Shown here: piece after piece, positions 40,363 to 47,525 of the stretch | Numbering within the stretch: the stretch's first letter is position 1 | How the letters are laid out: every line of letters begins with the position of its first letter | Source: a bacterium | Lineage (GTDB): Bacteria; Patescibacteriota; Saccharimonadia; Saccharimonadales; Saccharimonadaceae | Reading direction: 5' to 3' | DNA length: 52,258 bases | Assembly: GCA_030427525.1 (NCBI GenBank) | Contig: JAUIBD010000005.1 | Location: 1-52,258, forward strand | Made by a program: the position numbers and the translations under genes | Notes under the pieces: model-generated | Told to the model about the DNA's origin: nothing | Databases searched by the model: none | The model's input: only the letters and a program-made list of their open reading frames with translations

Positions 40363-41331
40363 ATGACATTCTATCGAACGGCGGAGTCTGTGTCGCCAAA
40401 ACACCCAGACAAACTATGCGACCAAATATCGGACGCAATTCTAGACGCGTATTTGCGTGAAGACCCAGACGCGCGCGTGGCAGTCGAAACAGTTGGCGGG
40501 CACGGTAAAATTTTTATCACCGGCGAGGTGTCTAGTAACTCGCACCCAGCGCTTGAACCAATTGTTAAGCGCATTGCTGGCGATATAGAGCTAGAAATTC
40601 ACTTGGCTAAACAAAGTAGCGAAATTGCCCGTGGTGTAGACACGGGCGGAGCCGGCGACCAAGGCATTATGGTTGGCTATGCATGCAACGAAACACCTGA
40701 ATTTTTGCCACTCGAAGTTGTACTAGCTCGTTCGCTGAACCAATATTTGTATGAAAAATGGCCATTCGATGGCAAAACCCAAGTAACGCTAAAAGATGGC
40801 GAAATAGTAGCGGCGGTAGCGAGTTTTCAAAACTCAGCCCACGATGAACTCTTAGCTGCGGTAAAAGAATGGGCTGCCGGGTGTGGTACGCGGCTTGTTC
40901 CAGACTCGCCAATCCACGTGAACCCTACGGGTGACTGGCACCAAGGCGGCTTCGATGCTGACGCTGGCCTGACGGGTCGCAAATTGGTAGTAGACAATTA
41001 CGGCCCGCGTATTCCTATAGGTGGTGGCTGTTTTTCTGGTAAAGACCCATCAAAAGTAGACCGCAGTGCGGCGTATATGGCGCGTAAAATTGCGCTCGAT
41101 TACCTGAAAAAACGAGGAGCAAGCGAAGTATTTTGCCACTTGGCCTATGCTATTGGGTACGATCAGCCACTGGAAGCTACGGTGACAATAGACGGTGTGC
41201 AGGTACAAGTCGAAGGCTACGACTTATCACCAAACGGCATCATACAAACGCTTGATCTAAAACGCCCTGTTTACGAACAAACCGCCCGCTATGGCCACTT
41301 TGGCCATCGCGATTTTGCATGGGAAAGCTAG
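40363..41331 (+). CDS. metK: S-adenosylmethionine synthetase, short form
   Basis: The start is ATG at 40363, seven bases after AAAGGGA; the frame upstream to 40321 belongs to the riboswitch. The 322-residue enzyme has the MetK motifs AESVSPKHPDKLCDQISDA, the ATP motif GAGDQGIMVGYA, HVNPTGDW, GLTGRKLVVDNYG and the loop GGGCFSGKDPSKVDRSAAY. It is about 60 residues shorter than typical MetK (380-400), mainly by deletions in the N-terminal and central domains; the C-terminus ends at the usual GHFGHRDFAWE. It makes SAM from ATP and methionine, matching the SAM riboswitch upstream. Confidence 0.95.
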   Translation: MTFYRTAESVSPKHPDKLCDQISDAILDAYLREDPDARVAVETVGGHGKIFITGEVSSNSHPALEPIVKRIAGDIELEIHLAKQSSEIARGVDTGGAGDQGIMVGYACNETPEFLPLEVVLARSLNQYLYEKWPFDGKTQVTLKDGEIVAAVASFQNSAHDELLAAVKEWAAGCGTRLVPDSPIHVNPTGDWHQGGFDADAGLTGRKLVVDNYGPRIPIGGGCFSGKDPSKVDRSAAYMARKIALDYLKKRGASEVFCHLAYAIGYDQPLEATVTIDGVQVQVEGYDLSPNGIIQTLDLKRPVYEQTARYGHFGHRDFAWES

Positions 41332-41344
41332 CTAAGCCATGCGA

Positions 41345-41394
41345 AACCCCCGAAGGGGTCTCACGCGCCGAAGCGCTGTCTCCTCTCGGGGGTT
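41345..41394 (-). terminator. Structured terminator after the first HTH/zinc-ribbon gene
   Basis: AACCCCCGA (41345-41353) pairs with TCGGGGGTT (41386-41394) around a nested GCGC-CGAA-GCGC hairpin. It lies 25 bases after the stop at 41419 on the minus strand. The same outer stem recurs at 41875-41927 behind the paralogous gene. Confidence 0.7.
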
Positions 41395-41418
41395 GAGACT
41401 TGGGGTAGGCGAGGTCTG

Positions 41419-41775
41419 CTAGTCGCAGCAGGCGCCCGATGCAGGTAGCTCGAGGTGGCAGATGATACAGATCGCCACGGCGAGCGTGCTACGCCGAGGC
41501 TGACCATGAGGCTTGTCGCCTGGTGTGCCTTTGTCTGACACGTCGAACTTCTCATCGAGTATGTCAGACATAGGCACGCCGAGCGCTACTGCCAGCGCCA
41601 TGCCACACTGCCGGTTGGTCCTGAACCGCACGGCTGTGCGACCCTCGATGTTCTGAATCACGAACCGTGAGACACCAGCGCGCCGTGCGAGCTCTGCGAT
41701 TGTCCAGCCCTTCGCCACGCGTAAGGCTTCCAGCGGTGTGACATGATGGTGAGCAGGTTGCTGGGCTACTGTCAC
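41419..41775 (-). CDS. XRE-family HTH regulator with cysteine-rich tail (GC-rich)
   Basis: A 118-residue protein: an XRE helix-turn-helix (EALRVAKGWTIAELARRAG, VSRFVIQNIEGR, about residues 15-46), VALGVPMSDILDEKFD, then a C-terminal cluster CIICHLELPASGACC that could bind zinc. The start is GTG at 41775, seven bases after AGGAAGG. Codons are strongly GC-ending (the row 41581-41640 is 41 G/C of 60 by hand count), unlike the flanking genes. It shares layout and the CxxCHL motif with the 41929-42282 gene. Its DNA target is unknown. Confidence 0.75.
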   Translation of the reverse strand: MTVAQQPAHHHVTPLEALRVAKGWTIAELARRAGVSRFVIQNIEGRTAVRFRTNRQCGMALAVALGVPMSDILDEKFDVSDKGTPGDKPHGQPRRSTLAVAICIICHLELPASGACCD

Positions 41776-41828
41776 GTCATTGCCTTCCTGTCTAGGTACT
41801 TCCCGGTTTTCCCCTGAATCCTACTTAA

Positions 41829-41856
41829 ACATTAGCAGAAAGATTCGGTGTGTCAA
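41829..41856 (-). promoter_or_regulatory. Promoter of the first HTH/zinc-ribbon gene
   Basis: On the minus strand, TTGACA (41856-41851), a 16-base spacer and TAATGT (41834-41829) form a promoter in an AT-rich gap between two GC-rich genes. A leader of about 45 bases with AGGAAGG follows. Confidence 0.6.
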
Positions 41857-41874
41857 TATTTTTTAATACGAAAG

Positions 41875-41927
41875 AACCCCCGAGGGGGTCCTCTCGTGAG
41901 TTGGTCACGGGAACTTCTTCGGGGGTT
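41875..41927 (-). terminator. Structured terminator after the second HTH/zinc-ribbon gene
   Basis: AACCCCCGA (41875-41883) pairs with TCGGGGGTT (41919-41927) around GC-rich inner pairing, one base after the stop at 41929 on the minus strand. The outer stem is identical to that at 41345-41394. Confidence 0.7.
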
Positions 41928-41928
41928 G

Positions 41929-42282
41929 TCAGGCTGCGATGCGCTCACCGCAGTTCTCGCACCCGATGTGAACGGGAGCGATCAGATGGCAGCCCAGGCA
42001 CGTCATCTCGTTGATGAACGCGTCGGGCGCCAGCTGCGCGATCGGCTTGCCTGTATGGGCCGGTCGACCCAGGTGCGAGAGCTCGTTGTGGCTGAAGATG
42101 TCGCCGACCTCGCAGTCCAGCGCATCGGCCAAGGCCTTAGCTACGCCTTCGTTCGTCTTGTAGGGGTTTCTCTCCGGGTTCTCGATCCGGTAGATCGCCG
42201 ACATCGAGATGTCAGAGAGGATTGCCAGATCGGCGACGGAGAGTCCGTAAGACTCCCGAACGACTTGCAGCATGTGCTTCAA
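41929..42282 (-). CDS. XRE-family HTH regulator with C-terminal zinc ribbon (GC-rich)
   Basis: A 117-residue protein: XRE helix-turn-helix (YGLSVADLAILSDISMSAIY, RIENPERNPYK, about residues 12-42), ALADALDCEVGDIFSH, and a C-terminal zinc ribbon CLGCHLIAPVHIGCENCG. The start is TTG at 42282, nine bases after AGGAG; ATG at 42273 is too far from it. GC-ending codons dominate. It is a diverged paralogue of the 41419 gene. This combination is common in actinobacterial phages and plasmids, which suggests transfer. Each of the two genes has its own promoter and terminator. Confidence 0.75.
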   Translation of the reverse strand: MKHMLQVVRESYGLSVADLAILSDISMSAIYRIENPERNPYKTNEGVAKALADALDCEVGDIFSHNELSHLGRPAHTGKPIAQLAPDAFINEMTCLGCHLIAPVHIGCENCGERIAA

Positions 42283-42340
42283 GAGAATTCGCTCCTGTGG
42301 GTTGTAGGGGTCCTAACCTCTGGAAAGAGGCCTATTTTGC

Positions 42341-42369
42341 ATTATAGCATAAGCTTTATAAAAAGTCAA
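42341..42369 (-). promoter_or_regulatory. Promoter of the second HTH/zinc-ribbon gene
   Basis: Minus-strand TTGACT (42369-42364), 17-base spacer, TATAAT (42346-42341). The leader of about 50 bases contains a CCTCT-TTCC-AGAGG hairpin before the AGGAG ribosome site. Confidence 0.75.
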
Positions 42370-42384
42370 TAATCTTGTATTAAA

Positions 42385-43191
42385 CTACTTCAATAGCGAG
42401 CGCATTTGCTTGGCTATCAGCTTGGTGGCGAACACTGGGCTTACACGGTAAAGTTTGTTCATCATTTTCGAATCTTTGCCGGTGTATATCTGTGGCTTGT
42501 TTGCTTCCATGCCGTCTACGATTAGCCTGGCTGATTCGCTGGCAGGCAGCATCGGGAACTTCTTTGCCGCTTCGTCGGCTTCGGCACTAGCTGGGGCATT
42601 TACACCAGAATTTTTGGTAATGTCGGTTTTGGTTGCACCAGGGAATACCAAGCTTACGCGTACGCTCGTTTCTAACAGTTCGGCGTACAAGCCTTCGGTG
42701 AGTAATTTTACAGCTGCTTTACTGGCACCGTACACACTCTGGCCAGGCACTGGCAAAAAGCCACCCATGCTGGCTACGTTCACCAGGTGTGCTTCTTCGC
42801 GAAGTAGCAGGGCAGGTAGGAACGATTTTGTCATATATAGCGTGCCATAAAAATTCACGTTCATCACGCGCTCTATGTCGTCGTACCCCAGGTCATTCAC
42901 CTTTACAAATGGCTGCACTATACCTGCGCAGTTTACGAGACCATCTATGTGCCCGTGGGCTTTTTCTACCTGTGCGGGTAATGTTTCTACGGCTTTTCGG
43001 TCGCTAATGTTCAGTGCATATGTACTTAGCTTTTCGCCCGCAGATAGTTTTTCTTTCAGTGCTTGCAGTGATTCGTCGCGTAGATCTACGGCGGCCACTT
43101 TTGCGCCACGTTTTAGTAGCTCGGCCACCACCTCGCCGCCAATGCCACCGCCGGCGCCTGTTACCACTACTACTTTGCCTTGTACCTTCAT
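42385..43191 (-). CDS. Short-chain dehydrogenase/reductase
   Basis: A 268-residue classical SDR: cofactor motif VTGAGGGIGGEVVAELL, Asp in AAVDLRDE favouring NAD(H), the NCAGIVQPF motif, catalytic Ser in VNVASMGG and the YGASK active site, followed by LVFPGATKTDI. The C-terminal 70 residues resemble acyl/sterol-type SDRs. Substrate is unknown. Base composition is like the native genes, in contrast to the GC-rich regulators just downstream. Confidence 0.9.
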   Translation of the reverse strand: MKVQGKVVVVTGAGGGIGGEVVAELLKRGAKVAAVDLRDESLQALKEKLSAGEKLSTYALNISDRKAVETLPAQVEKAHGHIDGLVNCAGIVQPFVKVNDLGYDDIERVMNVNFYGTLYMTKSFLPALLLREEAHLVNVASMGGFLPVPGQSVYGASKAAVKLLTEGLYAELLETSVRVSLVFPGATKTDITKNSGVNAPASAEADEAAKKFPMLPASESARLIVDGMEANKPQIYTGKDSKMMNKLYRVSPVFATKLIAKQMRSLLK

Positions 43192-43278
43192 ACTGTTTCT
43201 TTCGTTTATTTGCTAATTATATTTTAGCACTTTCACGCTAACGCTTGTATTTTCTATTCCTAGGGGTAAAATGTGCCT

Positions 43279-43812
43279 ATGACACAACAATATAGTGGTG
43301 GCAAAGATCGCGAGCCCGCAACACAAGCCAGTATAGACGAAATTGAACATTCGCTTTCATCGCTAATGCAGATTGTCTCAGAGCGTGCGTTGTACTGTGC
43401 GGCGCTATACGATGATTCTATTCCAATTGGTGGCGTGAAAGAATTTATGCGTAGTTTGCAGCCACATCTCGACCATGTCATTGAAGGTTCGCCGCTTGCT
43501 GACGGACCAAGAGTGACTGTGCAAGGAACTGGCAATATGTATGGAATGCGAGGTGAAGAAATTTGTAAGCTCGTAAAGTTCGATGCTGAAAAAACCGTGG
43601 TTGGATCAGTTGCGGGCGCAGCTGCTATCGAACTGCCGCCATGGCATCGTGCCGCCAATCACGATCGTGGACGATTTGTAGCAGCCCTTCGCTTAAAGAA
43701 TGTACACACCGCCGAGCTATCTGACGAAGGTGTTCGCACTGTTCAACAAGACCCTGTGTACGAAAGCTTTGTTCATCTAACGCCTGCGGTGCGGGTGGCT
43801 ATTCATCAATAA
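43279..43812 (+). CDS. Conserved-looking soluble protein, unknown function
   Basis: A 177-residue protein without membrane segments or signal. It starts at ATG 43279, six bases after TAAAAT (43267-43272) with TTGTAT 16 bases farther, and has no Shine-Dalgarno sequence, so the mRNA is predicted leaderless; a frame start at 43273 lies too close to the -10 box. Helical first half (SIDEIEHSLSSLMQIVSERA), then a mixed region (RVTVQGTGNMYGMRGEEICK) and PPWHRAANHDRGRF. I do not recognise the family. A hairpin-chain stretch follows directly. Confidence 0.65.
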   Translation: MTQQYSGGKDREPATQASIDEIEHSLSSLMQIVSERALYCAALYDDSIPIGGVKEFMRSLQPHLDHVIEGSPLADGPRVTVQGTGNMYGMRGEEICKLVKFDAEKTVVGSVAGAAAIELPPWHRAANHDRGRFVAALRLKNVHTAELSDEGVRTVQQDPVYESFVHLTPAVRVAIHQ

Positions 43813-43821
43813 CTATTACAA

Positions 43822-44049
43822 CTACTTTTGGGCGGCAAAAGTAGCAAAACCGCTTCCTTTGTAGGCAAACGAAGCCAAACCTCTGGGGCGGCTTCACTCC
43901 GCCGAGTGCAAAGCTCCTTTGCTTTTCTGGCAACTGCGGAACTCCCGGTGGTCGCCCCTTTGGGGTCGTCCTCGCCGCGCAGTAAAACCACCGGTGCTTT
44001 GCTATCGGGTTGTTGCAGATGCCCCAGACCCCGTAGAGCCCCAGACCCC
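43822..44049. other. Hairpin-chain intergenic stretch (left of the GC-rich glycan operon)
   Basis: At least five inverted repeats follow one another: CTACTTTTG/CAAAAGTAG (43822-43844), GCTTCCTTTG/CAAACGAAGC (43852-43875, one mismatch), GGCGG/CCGCC (43887-43903), GCAAAG/CTTTGC (43908-43922), and CCGGTGGT/ACCACCGG (43945-43994) enclosing CCCC-TTT-GGGG. A 12-base direct repeat GCCCCAGACCCC (44021 and 44038) ends it. The first 60 bases resemble the stretch starting at 46479. No gene is convincing here; 44050-44127 is featureless. Confidence 0.6.
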
Positions 44050-44127
44050 AAGAAACCTGAATATATTATAAAGATTTATTCAAAAGTCGACACAATTGAC
44101 GAGCACGTCATCAACTCTGTTGACTCT

Positions 44128-44166
44128 GGGACGGGAGGCGCTCCTGTGAAGGAGGCCTCCCGTCCC
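44128..44166 (-). terminator. Large hairpin ending the GC-rich glycan operon
   Basis: GGGACGGGAGGC (44128-44139) pairs perfectly with GCCTCCCGTCCC (44155-44166), and CTCC/GGAG continues the stem inward. It lies eight bases after the glycosyltransferase stop at 44175. There is no T-run on the minus strand, so it may be a rho-type, actinobacterial-style terminator. Confidence 0.65.
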
Positions 44167-44174
44167 AGCACGTG

Positions 44175-45299
44175 TCATGCCTTGAAGGGCCGGTTCGGGC
44201 GGATCACCCCGAAGTTGCGTTCGGGGATTGCCATCACGAAGTACCAGACGACACCGATGGGAGTGAGGATCAGGCTGTTGAACAACGCGTAGGGCGGCAT
44301 CAGTAGTAGCCACCTGTTGCGCGTCTCCCAGTTCACCCAGATCACGCTCGCGTAGTACAGCACGGCGACTCCCAGCAGGACCCACGACGGCTCCATCAGC
44401 GTCCACCACCGCAGTCCGACCATCATGATGGTGATCAGACCACCGTACACCCACAGCAGAGGGTGCTTGATGACGTACCGGAAGTTGGTGATGAACAACC
44501 GGAACTCGCCGCCGGCCCACGCGATACGTTGGCGCCACCACGGCCTCAGCCGCGACGGAACCTCGGTGTCGACGTCGAACGGAAGGTGCACCGCCTTGTA
44601 GCCCAGCTGCTCTCCGAGCAGACCGGCCTCGACGTCGTTGCCTTGGAAGAACAACGAGTGCCGCTGCATGATGTCTCGGAAGACCTCCGTCTTGCCCACG
44701 TGGCAGGCTCCAGAGATCATCCACGGCAGCAGAAAGCGCATCCGCATCGACTGGCGGTACTCGTGCCGTTGTAGCTGCACGAGCATTCCTCCGTCAGACT
44801 GCGGAACCAGCTCGATCGAAGCGAAGTCGGCATCCGACTGCTCCAGGGCTCCCACCAGCTTCTCCAGCGGATCTGCTGTCGCGGTGTCGGCGTCGATGCA
44901 CACGGTGTAGGCCCCCAGCCCCACCATAGAGCTCAGTGCGTCACGGATGACACGGTCTCGGATGACGCCGCCGGTACGTCGCTTCTTCGACGACGTCACG
45001 GCCTTGTAGGGGCTGATGTACTGCCGAAAGCCGTACTGCTCGACGACATCGACAAGCTCGTTGTAGAACTCGTCCGACTCGCCGCTGGTGGTACACAGGA
45101 CCACCCGGTCGCCGAAGCGTGCCAGGTAGTCCAGGTTCACCAGGTAGTTCATGCTGCCGTAGATGGGGACCAGGATCGAGAAGTCCTCGCTCCAGCCGTC
45201 AGTCAGTGCGACGTTCTTGTACTTACGGGCCCGCAGGCTCGCGAAGACGTCGACGCTGACCCAGAACAGAGGTAGCGCAATCAGCGCAAGCCACCACAT
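44175..45299 (-). CDS. Membrane glycosyltransferase family 2 (processive synthase-like), GC-rich
   Basis: A 374-residue enzyme: N-terminal membrane helix, GT-A domain (EDFSILVPIYG, AYTVCIDADTATADPLEKL with the metal-binding DAD, LLPWMISGACHVGKTEVF, FFQGNDVEAGLLGEQLGY) and RPWWRQRIAWAGGEFRL, the Q/RxxRW-type acceptor motif of hyaluronan/chitin/cellulose-type synthases. Three or four C-terminal helices follow. It probably polymerises or transfers an activated sugar at the membrane. Codon use is GC-rich and actinobacterial in look. It overlaps the dehydratase gene by 19 bases and has GAAGGAG before the ATG. Confidence 0.85.
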   Translation of the reverse strand: MWWLALIALPLFWVSVDVFASLRARKYKNVALTDGWSEDFSILVPIYGSMNYLVNLDYLARFGDRVVLCTTSGESDEFYNELVDVVEQYGFRQYISPYKAVTSSKKRRTGGVIRDRVIRDALSSMVGLGAYTVCIDADTATADPLEKLVGALEQSDADFASIELVPQSDGGMLVQLQRHEYRQSMRMRFLLPWMISGACHVGKTEVFRDIMQRHSLFFQGNDVEAGLLGEQLGYKAVHLPFDVDTEVPSRLRPWWRQRIAWAGGEFRLFITNFRYVIKHPLLWVYGGLITIMMVGLRWWTLMEPSWVLLGVAVLYYASVIWVNWETRNRWLLLMPPYALFNSLILTPIGVVWYFVMAIPERNFGVIRPNRPFKA

Positions 45300-46351
45300 G
45301 TTGCTCCTTCGTTGTTGAGGGTGAGCGCCGCACGCAGAACTTCTGCGCTGGCGCCGGACTTCAGGAGGCCGTCGAGCTCCTCCAGTGTTGCAGGCACGTT
45401 CACCTCGCTCTTCACCAGCGCCATGTTGACACGCGGGTGGGGGGTCGGGCTGTGCTCTTCCTGGCTCGAAAAAAGCTCCTCGTGGAGCTTCTCGCCAGGT
45501 CGCAGACCGATGAACTCGATCAGGGGGAGCGGCTGGTCAGACAGTCGGGCGAAGTCCTCGATCAGGTCGACGATGCGCACGGGGGTGCCCATGTCCAGGA
45601 TGAAGACCTCTCCACCCTGGGACATGCGCGCGGCCTCGATCACCAGCCCAGTCGCTTCCGGGATGGTCATGAAGTAGCGCGTGACGTCCGGGTGAGTGAC
45701 CCGGATCAGCTGTCCGCGAGCCAGTTGGTGCTGGATCACGGGAAGCAGCGAGCCGTTGCTGCCCAGCACATTGCCGAAACGCACGCTCGTCACGAGCGTC
45801 TCGGTGTTCGTGTAGTGGGCTCCCACCAGCTCAGCTAGACGCTTCGACCAGCCCAGCATCGAGCTGGGGTCGGCCGCCTTGTCGGTGCTGATGTTGACGA
45901 CCTGGGGTACGTTGTTCTCCAGGGCAGCCAACACCACCGAGCGCGTACCGAACACGTTGACGCGAATCGCCATGTCGGGGTGTGCCTCGGTCAGCGGCAG
46001 GTGCTTCTTCGCGGCGGCGTGGAACACGATGTCCGGTCCAGTCGCCGCCATCAGGGTGCTCAGCGCCATGTGGTCGCTGACATCCATCAGATACAGGTCG
46101 TCCGAGGGGCCGAACAACGCGTGGCCGTTCAGGTCGAGCGACAGCTCGAAGAGCGCTCGCTCGTCGATGTCGACCTTGATGATCCTCGCGGCTCCGAGAT
46201 TCCGACACTGTCGGACGATCTCGCTACCGATCGAGCCACCTGCACCGGTGACCAGGACGGTCTTGCCGGAGATCAGCAGCTCGGCCTCGGGCCCGTAGAC
46301 GGGCTGCGAGTCGCGGGGAAGCAGTCGTTCGGGTGCAACAGACAGATTCAT
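45281..46351 (-). CDS. CapD/PglF-like nucleotide-sugar 4,6-dehydratase (SDR), GC-rich
   Basis: A 356-residue SDR of the polysaccharide-biosynthesis group: VLVTGAGGSIGSEIVRQC for NAD(P), KVDIDERALFELSLDL, FHAAAKKHLPLTEAHP, NISTDKAADPSSMLGWSKR (Met replaces the usual catalytic Tyr, as in CapD/FlaA1-type inverting dehydratases), SVRFGNVLGSNGS and FIGLRPGEKLHEEL. It converts UDP-GlcNAc or similar to a 4-keto-6-deoxy sugar. The membrane half of FlmA/WbpM-type proteins is missing. GC content is high (row 45361-45420 is 38 G/C of 60). It is first in a two-gene operon with the glycosyltransferase. Confidence 0.88.
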   Translation of the reverse strand: MNLSVAPERLLPRDSQPVYGPEAELLISGKTVLVTGAGGSIGSEIVRQCRNLGAARIIKVDIDERALFELSLDLNGHALFGPSDDLYLMDVSDHMALSTLMAATGPDIVFHAAAKKHLPLTEAHPDMAIRVNVFGTRSVVLAALENNVPQVVNISTDKAADPSSMLGWSKRLAELVGAHYTNTETLVTSVRFGNVLGSNGSLLPVIQHQLARGQLIRVTHPDVTRYFMTIPEATGLVIEAARMSQGGEVFILDMGTPVRIVDLIEDFARLSDQPLPLIEFIGLRPGEKLHEELFSSQEEHSPTPHPRVNMALVKSEVNVPATLEELDGLLKSGASAEVLRAALTLNNEGATCGGLR

Positions 46352-46405
46352 CAGAACCTATCCTCTCTGTCGGGTGTTATTAAAGGGCGTTTGACACAAG
46401 TGCAG

Positions 46406-46434
46406 ATTATAATAGAAAATACGGTTTTTGTAAA
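46406..46434 (-). promoter_or_regulatory. Promoter of the GC-rich glycan operon
   Basis: Minus-strand TTTACA (46434-46429), a 17-base spacer and TATAAT (46411-46406) lie in AT-rich DNA just outside the GC-rich coding block. The leader of about 45 bases ends with AGAGGAT nine bases before the ATG at 46351. Confidence 0.7.
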
Positions 46435-46478
46435 TACCCAAGGTTGTGCGTTCTGCCTATTTTTCGCAGAACCAACGA

Positions 46479-46662
46479 CTACTTTTGGTGTCAAAAGGTA
46501 GCAAAAACGTACTTTCTTTCGATGAAAGTACCAAAGGAACGACTCGGGATGTCAGTACCGTCGCCATAAGTCACATTACGCCAGGTCGTGGTCACGAGAT
46601 AACTCCCTGCGGTCGATTCGCCATATTTTATGTTTTACGTATGGCAAACTGCGATCTCGTGA
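46479..46662. other. Hairpin-chain intergenic stretch (right of the GC-rich glycan operon)
   Basis: Inverted repeats follow in series: CTACTTTTG/CAAAAGGTAG (46479-46501), GTACTTTC/GAAAGTAC (46509-46531), and TCACGAGAT (46592-46600) with ATCTCGTGA (46654-46662) enclosing GCCATA/TATGGC (46620-46645). The first 50 bases align with the left stretch at 43822 (ACTACTTTTGG, TAGCAAAA, CCAAA in register), so related elements flank the GC-rich operon in the same orientation. 46663-46806 shows no gene I can support. Confidence 0.55.
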
Positions 46663-46819
46663 ATGACTCCACGCCCAGCGAACGTGCCTTGTGGGCGGTA
46701 CTGCTCCCAAGACCCAATGGCTTCAATAAAATGAACTCCACCACCGCTTCGTCGACAAATCCGAGAGCCCGTTTTTGAATTAGATAAACAATTATATAAT
46801 TCAGCGTATAATAATGCCA

Positions 46820-47467
46820 ATGGTTAGCATCAAGGATAGAAACAAAGACGACAGACCACGAGAGAAGCTGGCGAGATATGGCTCTGAAAAGTTGAGCGAC
46901 CTCGAGTTGTTGATGGCAATCATTGGCAGCGGCAATGCATACTCGGATGTGACAAAAATCTCACGAGACGTAAAGAAGCTCATTTCAGATAAGGGCAGCG
47001 AGCTGACGTACGAAGATCTATTAGGTATCAAAAGCCTCGGCCCCGCTAAAGCCACACAGATTATGGCGGGTTACGAGCTGTGGAGAAGACAGTTCGAAGT
47101 TTCAGAACGGCCCATTATCGATTCGCCAGAAAAGGCTGTCGCACAGCTAGCTGACATTCGTGACAAAAAGCAAGAATACTTCGTGTGCCTCACGCTCGAC
47201 GGCGCAAATCGACTGATAGCCAAGCGTGTCATCACCATCGGAACACTCACCAGCAGCCTCGTTCATCCACGCGAAGTCTTTGCCGACGCTATCACCGACC
47301 GCGCTGCGAGTATCATTATCGCCCATAATCATCCTAGCGGGAGTATTAACGTTTCTGATGCAGATCGAAATGTGACTGATCGGTTGCGGCAAGCTGCCGA
47401 AATCATCGGTATCGAGCTGATCGACCACGTTATAATTACAAAAAATCAAAGCACAACTGTATTATAA
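46820..47467 (+). CDS. radC: RadC-family JAB/MPN domain protein
   Basis: The start is ATG at 46820, seven bases after TATAAT (46807-46812); the in-frame ATG at 46814 is too close to the -10 box, so the mRNA is predicted leaderless. The 215-residue protein has the N-terminal helix-hairpin-helix region (EKLSDLELLMAIIGSGN, GIKSLGPAKATQIMAGYEL) and the JAMM metalloprotease-like core with AHNHPSGSINVSDAD. RadC proteins are common next to restriction-modification and mobile loci; a nuclease or DNA-repair role has been proposed but is not settled. Confidence 0.92.
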   Translation: MVSIKDRNKDDRPREKLARYGSEKLSDLELLMAIIGSGNAYSDVTKISRDVKKLISDKGSELTYEDLLGIKSLGPAKATQIMAGYELWRRQFEVSERPIIDSPEKAVAQLADIRDKKQEYFVCLTLDGANRLIAKRVITIGTLTSSLVHPREVFADAITDRAASIIIAHNHPSGSINVSDADRNVTDRLRQAAEIIGIELIDHVIITKNQSTTVL

Positions 47468-47490
47468 TCTCTGTAACGCTACGTTTGTAT

Positions 47491-47518
47491 TTGACAACGC
47501 TAGATTTCGGAGTATAAT
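47491..47518 (+). promoter_or_regulatory. Consensus promoter of the type I restriction-modification locus (leaderless)
   Basis: A perfect TTGACA (47491-47496), a 16-base spacer and a perfect TATAAT (47513-47518), followed by only seven bases before the ATG at 47526. No Shine-Dalgarno sequence is possible between them. This is the clearest leaderless promoter in the window. Confidence 0.85.
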
Positions 47519-47525
47519 CGGTTAT

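Noticed and set aside
41419-42282. CxxCH motifs as possible c-type haem sites
   Set aside because: Both proteins have a cytoplasmic HTH and no signal peptide, and further cysteines complete a zinc-ribbon-like set, so zinc binding is more likely.
43813-44292. Plus-strand open frame of about 150 codons across the hairpin-chain stretch
   Set aside because: Its composition is dominated by palindromic repeats and it runs into the antisense of the glycosyltransferase gene; no ribosome site or family pattern.
44080-46208. Several long antisense or alternate-frame open frames inside the GC-rich glycan operon
   Set aside because: High GC lengthens chance frames; they overlap the well-supported GT2 and dehydratase genes and are Arg/His/Pro-rich without domains.
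41419-46351. Integrated prophage
   Set aside because: No phage structural, packaging or integrase gene occurs near the GC-rich genes.
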